A DNA stretch of 64,000 bases from Acanthosoma haemorrhoidale (taxonomy: Eukaryota; Arthropoda; Insecta; Hemiptera; Acanthosomatidae). This document shows, piece after piece, positions 10,870 to 23,383 of this stretch (within the stretch, counting starts at the first letter, position 1; each line of letters begins with the position of its first letter). Where the stretch lies: the NCBI GenBank assembly GCA_930367205.1, contig OV884012.1, positions 54,085,239 to 54,149,238 of the forward strand, written 5' to 3'. The position numbers and the translations under genes were made by a program. Below the pieces are notes generated by a model. It did no database searches. It had not been told where the DNA came from and saw only the letters and a program-made list of their open reading frames with translations.

Positions 10870-13800
10870 AAATCTAACTCTTAGCGGGATCATCAAGTTC
10901 AAGGACATTAACTCTTGGCCCCGTTCTTAACTTTGACACGCAAGGCTCTGAAGGCACTAACATCATATAAAAAAATATCTTTGTTTGAGCCTCTGTGGCA
11001 TATTTTTCTGCTATGGTGAGTCCTATAGCGCTTATTTGTTTTCTGCTTTGAAGAAGCACTATCTTTTCACGGAGTACCAATCGGGAAAACCACATTTTCT
11101 ATTATCAATTACTAAGCAGCAAGATTATGCAGACAGTAGCTGAGAGGTTATAACATGTGTATAAAGATGTGGCTAATTCCGCAATTTCCCGGGCATACAT
11201 GTCAAATTTTACAGGGTCGATGGCCGAGTAACAGCAATTTACCTCTGACACCAAAAACAACTAATGTTTTAATTAAATTGAGACTAATTAGAGGATTGGA
11301 ACGTCATGTAATCAGACACTGGTGCGAAACAAAGACACTAGAATAGGAATGGACCTGCCGACTGTTCAGTTTTCCAACGCCTTTTATTTCGTACTAATGT
11401 CATAACAACTGATCGTGCAAGGATTTGCAGCTGAAATTCTAAAAAATTATTTTTTACACTACCCCTGAACGAATAAAAGCAATGCCAGCACCTTAGGACA
11501 TTGAATCTATTTTTGAAAGATTGCATAAAGACCGAAAATTCAATGACCTTATTTTTGACGGTAGCGTTATTCGATAAGGGTACTCTGATCGAACTGAAAA
11601 AATACCCACAAAGCACTCACTTATATATACTTAAGAAATATTCATTTCACTATTTTAAGTGTAGGCAAATGATTTCAGAAAAAAAATACTTGTTTCATCT
11701 CCTTAAAACTGCTATTTTCAGTGAAGCTACAAAAGGATATTTTTCAACTGGTGCCATTACTAAAACATTTTAAGAAATAATTCAGCATAGTCAAGCATGT
11801 TATCGATAATATACTATCGAAAAATAATAGGTCAACCTGTTCGGTTCTCCAAATCATCTGCTTGGTGCATCATAGTTGGCTCTTGAGAAAAATCCGATGA
11901 ACCAAAGAAATATTTTATGTAAACGGTACTTTTCAATTAGCAAGTGCCTTCAATGAACGTACCAGAAGCCCGAAAAAAGTTAGTTTAATAATTCTGCACG
12001 TTTCCTATGTGTTTTAAAGCTTTTAACTTCGAAGTTATCATAGAAAGAGGGAAAAATAACAAAACAGAAATACCATCAAGGTCCTACAACTTGAACTTCA
12101 TTGAAGCTAGAAGTTTCCCAAATACCAAAACCATTCCATGAAAAGGTAACTGCACGTAATAGAATTTATATTTAATATGATATTAGATTATAACTTACAA
12201 ACACACATGATGGAAGCATGTTGCAGGGCATTCTGGAAGATACCAAAAATTATAATAGATCTAACGTATGTCTGCTTAGTTCGTTAAGCGTGAATGTCTG
12301 ATGCATGTTCGGTAACAATCCAACTTTTGGGCGTGAGAGAGTAAAAGAGAGTTGAGCAAGCCTACCCCCTCATTTAAAATTCCTCGTAAATCAGCTGAGA
12401 GGGTTCGCTACCGAAACAAAAACCATCCCCGGAGGGCTTCAGAACAACATAGGTAAGAAGAATTATTCAGTATACCCGATCCTGGCTGCATGGAGACTAT
12501 TAACTGTTAATAAGGCCCGTGTCGGCGAGTATAAGGCAAATAGATGAGACTAGAGATTTATCATCACTGCCGGCCGGTAGATTAGCTTAGATCAGTCCTG
12601 TCAATTAATAGCGTTCAGGAAATGATGTGATCCTCAAAATCTACCGAGGAATATCTTCAATACAAAAGAAAATCGTAAATCGAAAAAGAAAACCAAACCC
12701 CCAAAAAATCACGATACAACTGACACTGTCAATTTTTAACGAGTTAACGCAATCCCTGGCAAACATAACTTATTAGGGCGTCGAGATCTCTTTGGGTTTC
12801 CTTCATCTACGTTAAAAGCAATTTATCGCTAAGCCATCAATGTTATAGATAGAACAGTAGAATTAGGAACAGAGAGGAAATAAAATTTAAAAAAACCATC
12901 GATCATAATATATTGATACACTGTATAAAGACCCACTCTTCTTTTCTTTTTTTTTGGGGTAGCTATTTAATTTAATTTTAGCTTGTCCAGTCATATAGAT
13001 AAAAAAAAAAGACTTACAGTACATTGCTAAGATTTGTTTTATATCGTGAATAAGTGTATATTTCGTATTAAAAACCAGCACGAAGTGATCTTCGGCAAGG
13101 TAAGTTAGCCAATGTTCAGACGATCTTAATTTAATGGCATCCCTTCTAGGGAAATTAAGCAAAATTATGTAGAAGATCAAGCACAGCCATCTTCGTTCAT
13201 TTTGTCAGCTTATTTTTGAACGGCCTGTGGGCTAAGAATAGATTTTACTATTTAATATTCATTAAGATTTCAAGATTTCAGTTGTTTAGAATAAGGCTGC
13301 AGCTGCTGTAGTTTATAAAGCTATTCGCAAACAGTTGCTCAAGTAGGCGTAGTTTATACACTTATTCTGCTCCTGTTGTTTCATTGTAAATCGGTAATGG
13401 TTCTCAAATTGGACCATTGGATATCCATGTCCAATATGTTACTGCCCAAATGAGAAAAGTAGACTTGGAATGGAATTAATTAAAAATTAATTATTTTCAT
13501 ATGAATGGAGATAACAAAGCAGTATGTTTGTTTAACTGTAGTTAGGTTAAAAGAGTACAAGATATATGTGTACGCCATACTAAATATTTTGACACTATGA
13601 TACCTTCTTGACCCAAGAAATGATGTCTGTTCGCCAAAGGCGCTTTCATTCAATAAAGTTTAATTGTCACTGTGAATGAAGAAATGTGAGCCACCAGAAT
13701 TTCCGTAAGAATAGTTACTCCTGCCGGGTTCGATATTCGGTGCAACATCAATAGCCAATGCATTGGGAAAGCAAGTGATCTTCGTTGGATTAATTATCAA

Positions 13801-14900
13801 TCGATTGAGATTACTCACACTGCTCAGTTGTTGCTGTTGTCCAAGAATCATTGCTGAGTTTTATGTGACTGATGAACTAACTTCAGTACACTGCATGGAA
13901 ACCATCAGGGTGTCTAAGGGAGCCGAGAAAACTATAAACAGTTTGAAGTAGAATCAGCTATAATGTGTTGCAACCAACGTCCTGCAGTTATATTTTTATA
14001 ACCTAGAAATAATTAGTTGGACACATTTACCAGGCTAGTAAATTCCTAAACAAAACTCAGCTATCAGATCAGCTAACACTGAAGGGTCTTCAAAGCCTAT
14101 GGTTGATTATTGTGGCATTTAACAGCAGGCGCTTTGTGGGAAATAGAAATCAGTCTTATCTTTTTAAACCAGCTGTGTAGACAGTGAATATCATTCTCTC
14201 TCGCAGACTTAACCATCGTCAGTTCCACGATGTTTTTTCTCTTTTTATCTCTACGACCAAAAAGCAGCCCTTAACCCACTATCTTTGAAGACCGCATGGC
14301 TTTATATATACCTTCGCTTCAGATAAAATTACCAGGCGAAACTGTGTTTATATTTGAAACTTATACTACGGTAAAGTTCGTAGGCAAATGGATTGAGTCA
14401 TATATTAAAACTGATTCGTTTATCTTCCATGCTGTGAAAATTCAAAGAAGAAATGAAATTCCCCTCATTTCCCAAAAAATATGCGGCGGATAAAGGTGAA
14501 AGAGCAGCGTTTTTCAGTTCAAGGTCCCAGTGCAGAACACATTCCGTTATTTCAAAATCAATTTAGCTGTGAAATCGAGAAGCATTCACTTTTAATTAGA
14601 GGTGATTAATCGAAAAAGTAACTAGACTTATTGTAGGTTAAAAAGCAAACATCACGTAAATTAAATACGACTCTACAAATAAATATCTTCCAAATGATGC
14701 ACTATGGAAATCATATACCTGAAGATTCATATCTGTAATTGGCAGTGCCAACCTCCGTGACAAGGCATTTTAAATATGTACAATTTATTCGATCACCGCC
14801 ACGCCCTAACGTAGTTTCTTTTGGTGGATGGGTCTGGTCAGGGTTGACTCATCCTCGTGGGGTTAAATGAGCAGCAGTTTTCATAAACAACCAAACAGTG
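10870..14900. other. No recognisable gene
   Basis: AT-rich. Short open frames on both strands show no domains. A moderately GC-rich stretch at 12270-12470 ends in a segment resembling an exon/intron boundary ('acatag|gtaagaa', about 12450), but no coding frame or partner exon supports it. No repeat family seen elsewhere in the window is present here. Confidence 0.45.
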
Positions 14901-14908
14901 AATCCGAT

Positions 14909-15241
14909 CAAACCCAGTGTTTAACACTATGACCCCACCACCCCTCCCACATCGATGGCAACAGACTGTCGGGGAAAAATTAGGATAAGAATTAGTATGT
15001 AAGTTAGTTTTAAGGTTGATCAAAAAGGTGTGCCCCATCACCTTTATTAGTCAGTTTAGTCCAGTCACGTATAATGTATATCATTACACTTGTTTATTCA
15101 TTATATAATTTCTATAAAATAACAAAACCTGTATATAATGTAGTGATGCTACAGGAAATACAAAATAAATTGTAAATACATTCACCTGAGGATCTATAAT
15201 TCTAATTATCTGGAAATTTAAAGGGGCTATGGAGAAAAAAA
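14909..15241 (+). mobile_element. 5'-truncated LINE lineage B, ORF2 end plus 3' UTR
   Basis: It begins in the last codons of ORF2 (the frame reading VFNTMTPPPLPHRWQQ in the 52-kb copy) and continues through the whole 3' UTR to an A-run at 15235-15241. It is closely similar to the 51.5-52.7 kb copy. The UTR hairpin aaggtg...cacctt is at 15025-15044, with one arm shortened by an A to T change. The octamer aatccgat occurs immediately before (14901-14908) and immediately after the poly(A) (15242-15249), consistent with a target-site duplication. Confidence 0.85.
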
Positions 15242-15249
15242 AATCCGAT

Positions 15250-17467
15250 TAAGAAACCCGAATTTAAGGTTGGAAGGAACATATGAAAAGTTGATCACAC
15301 TAGCACTTCAACACCTCAGCACCACCTACTACAATGACGACGACATTCATGAGTTATTCCCCCATAACTCTCTGTGAGTTATTAGGCCATGGATTTATTT
15401 TAAAATGTATGTAAAATCTCAATATATAATAATAATAAAAGTTAGTATTAACAGATAAAACATCCTGATATTGGAAACTTCTAACTTTGAACCCATCTTA
15501 GTGCGATATATTTCCAAAAAACAATTCCATTCATCCTATTAGTAGAGCTTTATTTTGTTTAAAATGTGATAAGTTGTGTTTTATAAGTCATATTTTTTAT
15601 TGACCTTTCGACTATAAAGGAGTATTTTGTTCAACGGATTGGCCTGTCCTCAGAAAAAATGTTAGCTAATCCCTGATGTAGATAATTTATTTTATTATAA
15701 AATAGTGGTTTGGTAGTCTTTAATACTCTCAGTGGCCACCCGTGGAGATAAAATAACTTCTGTCTATCTACAGTTTTATTGATTTCATCCTGAATGTTTT
15801 CTACTATGCCGTTTAATTCTCAAGGGTTTGAGCTGTAACATTCATGAGATCATAAACAAATTGATGGACTTTCAATTACTTAAAACCTAACATCTAAACG
15901 AAACTATACACTAATAAAAAAAGGTATTTAAATACAATTAACGCCGCAATGGAAAATAAATAGTATAAAATATAAATTGTATAAATAAAAATATTAAAAA
16001 TGAAATAACGGAATAAAATATTCCTACGGTGAATGCTTAAGTATCATGACTGACATAATAATGGTTGAAAGAGTTTAAAATCAAATATATAAATAAAGCA
16101 TTAAAACATTGCCTAAAATGATCTCAAAAACTATTTTTTATGATTCTCTCGAATGTTACAGGTCAAGCCATAGTAAATGACAACATATCATGAGGAAGCA
16201 TTGTAATCCTTGGAGACTTGGTTCAGAATTTGATTTTAAAACGGGGTTATGATCACTAGGTCAGGAGAGCACGATGTACTGTAGACAGACGAGAGGGACT
16301 CAAAGGGGGTACACTAGTTGAAGGACCTGTGCAGGCATGAATAATGAAAGACCTGCCACCGGACGTATGTACCCCTGTTCAGAAGGGCCCAGGCCTGTCG
16401 TAGAGGGTCAGGGAAACCCAATATTTGTTCAAGGGAGAGGAAGGGGGAGAAAGGAATACTGGGAATTTACAACGAGTTCGTTAACATAATAACATTTGTG
16501 TTGGGGGTCCGGGGCGCTCTTAGCCAGGGAATTAGGCAACTTGTTCCCGTTGAATATTAAATACCGTCGAAAACACAATAATCTAATATCGGCCACCTCT
16601 ACGGTCCTCTTTCTATCTCTCCTCTCTCCAGCTCAACCCTTTTTGCCTCCGGGTTGGCCAAGGTTTACATAATGATGCGTAATTTAGTCTCTCATTCTGG
16701 TTTAATGAAGTTTGATCTACCTACGTGCTTCATAGAGATTTTGGATTAATGTTATTTTTGCTATAGCGAAATAGGCAAAATTCACTACACAGTTACTTGG
16801 TCGAACGAACTCGTAAATAATATTGGTGATGAGCTTCATCTCTTTAGATCATAGTTTAACATTAAACCATTAAGCCGACTTGGTATGTTCCCACCGGCCT
16901 AACAATGTCACTTGCCGTTCAATATGTTTTCCAACCCTCCCCGTTTATGTATTAATATAAATTTTTGTTGATGTTTAGAGAAATAATATTTATTTTATAA
17001 ATTAACAATAAAAATTAAGTATTAGTGAAACATTCTAATGGCTATCTCTGTACCTATTTTTCACTTACAGATAACCAACTCGTGCAGTAAACCGAATATG
17101 TACTATGGATTAACGTACCTAAATATACCAAAATATTGTAAAGTATAACGATATCCTGCAATATATAAATTCAAGGATAATAGTTATTAAACTAAATGAT
17201 GTACAACTAGAACATTCAATGCTCTCATGAAGAAATAAATATTCGTGAAAACGCATGTGTGTAAACCAAATCTATTTACTCTCACCACATAAAGCTTAAT
17301 TTAATTTAATTTTAATTTAAGCTCACCACATCGCTCAAACATAAAACCGAATTTATAATAGGATAAAGATAATTGATCGTTTCACACATTTTTTGTTTCC
17401 AATCCCTTACACAATACCGTTGGGAATAAATATTTTAAAAAATATATAAATACATAGATTGTTTGCT
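15250..17467. other. No recognisable gene; GC-rich patch at 16.25-16.65 kb
   Basis: The stretch 16250-16650 is conspicuously richer in G and C, with purine-rich runs, but no open frame in it is long enough or domain-bearing. The rest is AT-rich and featureless to me. Confidence 0.4.
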
Positions 17468-17475
17468 TTTAGTCG

Positions 17476-17931
17476 TCCCCACCATCACCGAAACCATCCA
17501 AAGAAGACACATCAAGTTCTTTGACTCGATGAAACATAGCCAAAACCCTCTGTTCCAAGACATAACACCCTCACCGCTACCGGCAAGATGGCAACTCTCA
17601 AGATCTGGTAAAGCAGAGCAAATGGTGGACATCACGGCGCGTGGCCCACCAACAACAAGCCTCTAACGGGCACCCAAAACACTGCTATCCGACTAAATAA
17701 GACTGCACTACATGCCTAGAGAGATTCTAGGCCCAGCCACCAGTGGACTCTCACCACTGTACCGCAACAACCAACCTCCACCGAGGCTTCCCACACTCCT
17801 TAATTCTCTCACACCACCTTCAAGCAGGTACTCCTAGTACAAGGATCTGCTCAACCCAAGTATTCCTTTATTTTTTTTACCTCATCCTTAATCTTATAAT
17901 TAGAGAGCTAAGAAAAAAAAACAAAAAAACC
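17476..17931 (+). mobile_element. LINE lineage B, third subfamily, ORF2 end plus 3' UTR
   Basis: The first about 120 bp encode the extreme C-terminus of a lineage B-type ORF2. IQRRHIKFFDS, then HSQNPLFQ and TPSPLPARWQ, align with IRRRHIKFFDS, LTNPVFN and TPPPLPHRWQ of the 52-kb copy, but with clear divergence. The UTR is unrelated in primary sequence to the other subfamilies. It has its own potential stem-loops: cagtgg / ccactg near 17738-17760 and cctaga / tctagg near 17717-17733. It ends in an A-rich tail at about 17910-17930. The octamer tttagtcg at 17468-17475 and 17932-17939 is a probable target-site duplication. Confidence 0.8.
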
Positions 17932-17939
17932 TTTAGTCG

Positions 17940-20900
17940 AAAATTATACGAATTATGGGCGTAGTTTTTATTTCTCAATAATAATGCTGTGTCAATAATT
18001 TATATTTTAATTTATTTTTAATGATATATGTAAATGAAACTGCTTAAATATTTTTAAGAAAGTGTCAAGAAGATTCATTATTATAAATAAATGTGTACGC
18101 CTCTGGCTCCCGGCTCTAGCCATAATCCTGACTCAAGTCCTGAGCGTCTGCGGCTGTATTCCCCTCTGCTCTAGTCTTAGCGAAACGGTTGGAAAGGTAG
18201 GAGGAGTTCCACAGCTTCCCGCTCTTCCTCCAACTTACTGAGGGATTACTGATACTTGTGGTCTTGGGATCTTCTGGGAACATCTGGGCAGAATGTTGGA
18301 GGATTATGCATTGTTGGATGCATTGTGTGGATGTCGGTATGAATGGAAATCGTGCATGGGTATGATTGAACTCTTACATCCCAATTAATAATGCTGGATA
18401 AACAAATTCTAATTTTCTATTCTCTTCTATTTAATTTTTTGAGGTGATAAAATTTATTTAAATGTATTATATAATTAATATATAATATATAATTAAACTG
18501 TATAACCTATGTTATAGCCATAGTCATTTTGATTGATATGAACCACCAAAGTGCACTAGGCTTGTTTTGGTTAGGGGAGCATCCCCTTGTACCTTTGAGC
18601 TCAGTGTAAAAGTGGCGTCTGGACAGCCTGGTCGCCGGATGAGATGTGAGCCTCCTCATTTCAGATCTCACCCGTCCCCTTGGAACTTAATACTTAGCTA
18701 GTCAGTTGGCTACATTATTATCGCTTGAGTGACTTATGTTTAAGTATATTCCTCATTAATAAAGCTGCTATTGGTTATTGGGGGGAGCCCCCGGTTAAAG
18801 ACCGAAGATTTTTCTCTTAAGCTGATGATTAGTAATTTATACTTTCACACAGTTTAAACAAGCTCTCGGAAATTAAAGGCGTTCCTGCTGTCATCTTTCC
18901 ATGCCCACCGTGGTATCGGGCTTACAGTCACTGCGAGAGCTGAAGCAAAGACTATTCTCGAGGAGGTAACTCCAGTTTGTTGAGTCCCAGACTGGATATG
19001 ATCATGGTCCGGGTTCGAGTCCCGATCTTGGTGGTTAAATTATTTCTTTTGATGGAAATTATTCATAATCGTGGGATTTCTCTAACGAGAAAACTGACAA
19101 TGGTATTGTTTATCTTCAATGCTCAATACTACACCAGGAAATGTCACGTTATTCCATTGCAGAGGAACAAACCTCCGTTCCTGTACGTACCTTTTAATAT
19201 GGAACCATTTAACGTGCCTTCATTTTCATAAACGTAAGTTACTTTCTCTGGAATCCCAAAGCATTATTGAAATTTTAGAATGTATCTAGATAAAATGAAT
19301 CATATTTTCTTAAGGACTACATATAAAATGTAAATTTCTCATTAACTTGCCTATGAACTATGTTCCGAGACGTGATGTTTGAAGCTAATGTTTTATGTCC
19401 AGTTTATCAACAGGAAATATATAAAATGGCATTAATAGCACAAACTTAGCTTAGTGCCTCAATCACTTGCAGTTCTTACTTATACTTCTAGTGTTAAAAT
19501 TGTCAAGATAGCAGATCCTGGACTAATTTTAAACTGTTTTTGTTTTCGATCCAAGTAACTACCCCCCAGAGTCCAAGTTATAGCACAGAAAAAAAAATTG
19601 CTATTGTTGGATTAATCAGGAAGGTCTTTCCTATCAGGCATTGATGTACTTCAGTCTCAACTTGCAATTGGTGGTTCGTTTAAAATTTTCTATTCATAAA
19701 CGTAGTATTAGAAAAGAAGATGGCACGAGAGTAGTCAAATATCACATACACTGCACGATATATCTAAAAAAAATTTTAATTGAAGTTTTGGCCAAGAAAT
19801 TAATCTTGTATGCCTTTGTAACGTAAATCATTAATCCAAACGGTAATTAAACTGAAGGCACTTTGCCAAAAATGATTCCAATGAGAGTTGCGATGCTGGT
19901 TGGGGACAAGGAAGTTTTTTCCTGCCTGTTGCCACTCTAAAAATACTTCTCGGTAGCTGGCGTTTCCTGATAAAAAGGGACTAATTAAAAAAAAAGGGAA
20001 AGTTTAAAAAGAAGAAAACAGTTTTAAACAGAAAGAAATCAAAATCATATCTGCGACGGTTTTATCTAATAATAAATGCGAGTAAGCTTGCGAATTATGT
20101 TCTTAATAACCTAAATTATTTTGGTTTTTAAGGATTTACGTTCTTATTTACTCCCATTTAGGAATATATGACTATTCTATCGTAAGCAACCACCTTCTAT
20201 TTAGAAATTTAAATGAGTGGAAGATGATTTTGTTTGGGGATCCGTGCATAGGCTAATGAAAGATTACTGTTAGGTTTTCATGAAACACAATTATGGTATA
20301 TGTTTCAACATGTGTCGTTCATGAGTGGAAAGGTTGGGGATGTTGACTGTTTAAAACGTTTCAATTCATTCGGGGAATCAATTCCACCAAATGTTTTAAA
20401 TCCCCGACCATCTCAAACAATGTCGAACTCATTGTCGGAACGATTTCCGTTAATAATTCCGGTGAAAACCTGAAATTCTCCTTCACCTATCTGAGCCGAT
20501 CTCCCAACAACCTTTTATATACTCACACTGCTAACAATGAACTCATAGAAATAAATTTAGTTTCCTTCTACTGATTAAACCAACAACATGTCATAAAGCA
20601 GTCACGCTAACCACAACTCCATAAGAGATTCAATAATTAATTATAATTTAAATATCTTTGGAAAAATAAGATTACTAATCCACCAACCAATGGAGTCGAG
20701 CGCCTTTTAGATCATATAGTTGGTGTTTGGCCTAGGGCTCTTAAAAAATTAAGAAGTCCTCAAACGCCAGAAAATTGTCCGGTTACGCCGTGAGAAGCGT
20801 GTAGTAAGGGTAATTAAACAAAGTTAAAAATAATAAAGAAATAACAATTCAGTTTATTAAAAAATTACTGATCAGCAACTTAACCAGGCCTGAATATTAG

Positions 20901-22204
20901 TATAACTAGTGTAAGTAATTGTTAGTATAATTAACGTATAAAAATTACGAAAAAGTTTATAGTCACGATACGATGGATGTTCGGACCGTTGACCGAATAA
21001 GTTGAAGTTGACGTTGAAAAAGAAAGAAAATAATTTTATAATTTGAAAATGTTTCATTCATCTTACGATAGTAAAAAAAAATAAATAAAAAAAATAACAA
21101 TAATAAAAAATATTGTTGAAATCTTCTCAAACAAAAAAATTAAGTATAAACAAAAAAATGAGGTCTCTCTATTTTGAATTACCCTTCTAATAAAAACTAA
21201 TTTACTGCCTAATGGCCCGAACAGTTGGTTTTAAGAGATTTAAGGTATAGATCATTTTGGTCATAAATAAAGCCAGAGATCCAAGTTTGTTGATAATACC
21301 ATATTGTTCCCTGCACTGTTCACTGAAATTTGCAAAGTACATTAATATGGCCCAAACCCTTAAAAAAAAAGTTATGAAAGAAAAGACTCGCCCAAATATG
21401 CTCGGAGAGAGGAACCTGCAACCTTTTCCCAACCATCCCAGGCCTGCCAACCTTCCAAGGCAATTCACACAACAATAAACAACTAAAATTTTCTATGCAT
21501 AACAAATACAATAGAAATATGTATTTCAAGAACCCTACTAATGTTAGGTACCGATTTATTTTTATAAAATTCGACCAATCAGAAGACATATTGAGAACAA
21601 GGAATTTATTTATTAAATTAATTAAAATCCAGATAATCTGGTGATTTGTTTTTAGTTACAATCCCAGCATGCTTTAATGTAAGATTAGGTCAATTAAGTC
21701 ACTTTATTTTATCATTTGAATTACAGGAGTGAACTGCTAAAGTTTCGTGCATTTATTGCAAAGGGGTTGATAAAAATATCACAATGAATATATAATATTT
21801 TTTCTCCCTTTAAGTCAGCAAATATGGTTTTAAAGGATTGAAGCAGTGAAAGCACTACGACTTCGTATATATTTGTAACTCATCATATTTGTAACTCTTC
21901 AAACACATCTTCTCCTGTAGTCTTTATATGTTTGTTAGATGGAGGCAAGGAGTTCTTTTGATATTTCAAGATAGCTGACCATACGAAGCTGTGTGTTTAC
22001 AGCTGACCAGTTGATTTGTTGTCACAACTTTCGTCCAAAGCCAAAGAAAACTTAAAAGCTTAGAAATTACAGCTTCAGCCACCTCGTCGATCCACCTCAT
22101 TAACATATTTCCAGGCAGATATATTTGGTCCACTAGAAATTTTCGGACCATTCGTATCTTTTACAAAAATTTTTAAGCAGAGCTTGCTATAATAACTTGC
22201 TCTC
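17940..22204. other. No recognisable gene; possible tRNA-type B box at 19.01 kb
   Basis: A plus-strand segment at about 19010-19030 (ccggg-ttcgagt-cccga) looks like a tRNA T-arm with an internal promoter B box. I could not pair acceptor strands or find a matching A box at the right distance, so it is at most a tRNA-derived remnant or chance. GC-richer sequence at 18570-18680 and 18890-19030 has no domain-bearing frame. The rest is AT-rich. Confidence 0.35.
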
Positions 22205-22206
22205 CA

Positions 22207-22335
22207 TTTTTTTTTTCATATCACCTTGTTATTACAGTATTCAATGTAGATTCTACCAATGAATCTATTTACAAAAGATCATTATATTTCCTGTAGCTTG
22301 GCTACATTTTATACGATTTCTAATTATCCTACATT
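22207..22335 (-). mobile_element. LINE lineage B 3' tail fragment
   Basis: A short minus-strand tail with a T-run at 22207-22217 and then 'catatcaccttgttatta', 'gtagattctaccaatgaatc' and 'cctgtagcttggctacat'. These match, in reverse, the UTR of the 54-kb copy and the fragment at 141-345. It contains only UTR. I found no convincing flanking duplication. Confidence 0.7.
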
Positions 22336-23343
22336 GCGATTTGCGTGGTTTCATTTGTTGTGCCAGTAGCAAAGAGTTTTTATAGGAAACTGTTACCATA
22401 TAAGTAAGCTCATTACTTAGTTTTTTTTTAATATTAATTGCTGCACGCATAATGATTTTTTCAATGAAATCCAATCTCAAAATTGAAGCAGCCGGATACT
22501 TGGAATCAAAATCAGAATGGTTTTCTTGAAGTGTCTCTCCAAAATTATTTTATTTATAGGCGCTCCACCACAGATCTAATACAATCCACAAGTATAAGAA
22601 CCAATGAATGTTTTGATACTTCTGCGTTCGTAAACAGAAACTGTTCTTCCCAATCATTGATGAACACTCGCGTTTCAATGTCCTCTTCATATTTCCGCTT
22701 ACTCATTTCACTAGTAAAAGGGCCACTAATGTGTGGGGTGGAAAGTTCTTAAAGGTGATTACGAAATCTCCTTCACCCTACATAGCACCAAAATTCTACT
22801 CTTATTAGAGACTATAATTCTACTTAAAAACTATTTTACTCGTAAATAGATATCTACCTACTGTAAGAGGAATTAAAGACTTGAAGAAATTGATCAAAGA
22901 AGGAATGTGGGGAAAGGTGTAATTTTAGGTATGATGTGTAAACTACACCTTCCTGTTAATTTTCAGAAAAGATGAAAGGGTGTGGTTTCTTATTATTTTT
23001 TTCCTACTGGATGGATTACTCGACTGTACTAATAATTGCCATTTAAATTATGAAATTTGCGAAACACCCTTCCAGTGAGAAAAGCGGCAGATTTGGTGCT
23101 GGGCCACGACTTGGAACAGAAGTTTATGCCACGAAGTTGTTTGATGTAGGCTTTGTTGATGTAACGCTCTGTTGATTGTTCATTGTAAAAAGGGTCACTG
23201 TTGGGATAATCACAGTAGAAAAAGTACAGGTGCATTGAACATTTTTTAAGCTGTGAAATTGTATCATCAAATGTTGGCCTTCTGTGGCATGATTGATTTT
23301 TTATCTTATATAATAAAAGGGGCACTTTATCATTCGCTGTTTA

Positions 23344-23383
<40 letters not shown>

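Noticed and set aside
19005..19035. tRNA T-arm or B-box-like sequence
   Set aside because: No acceptor pairing, no A box at the right distance and no cloverleaf; kept only as a note.
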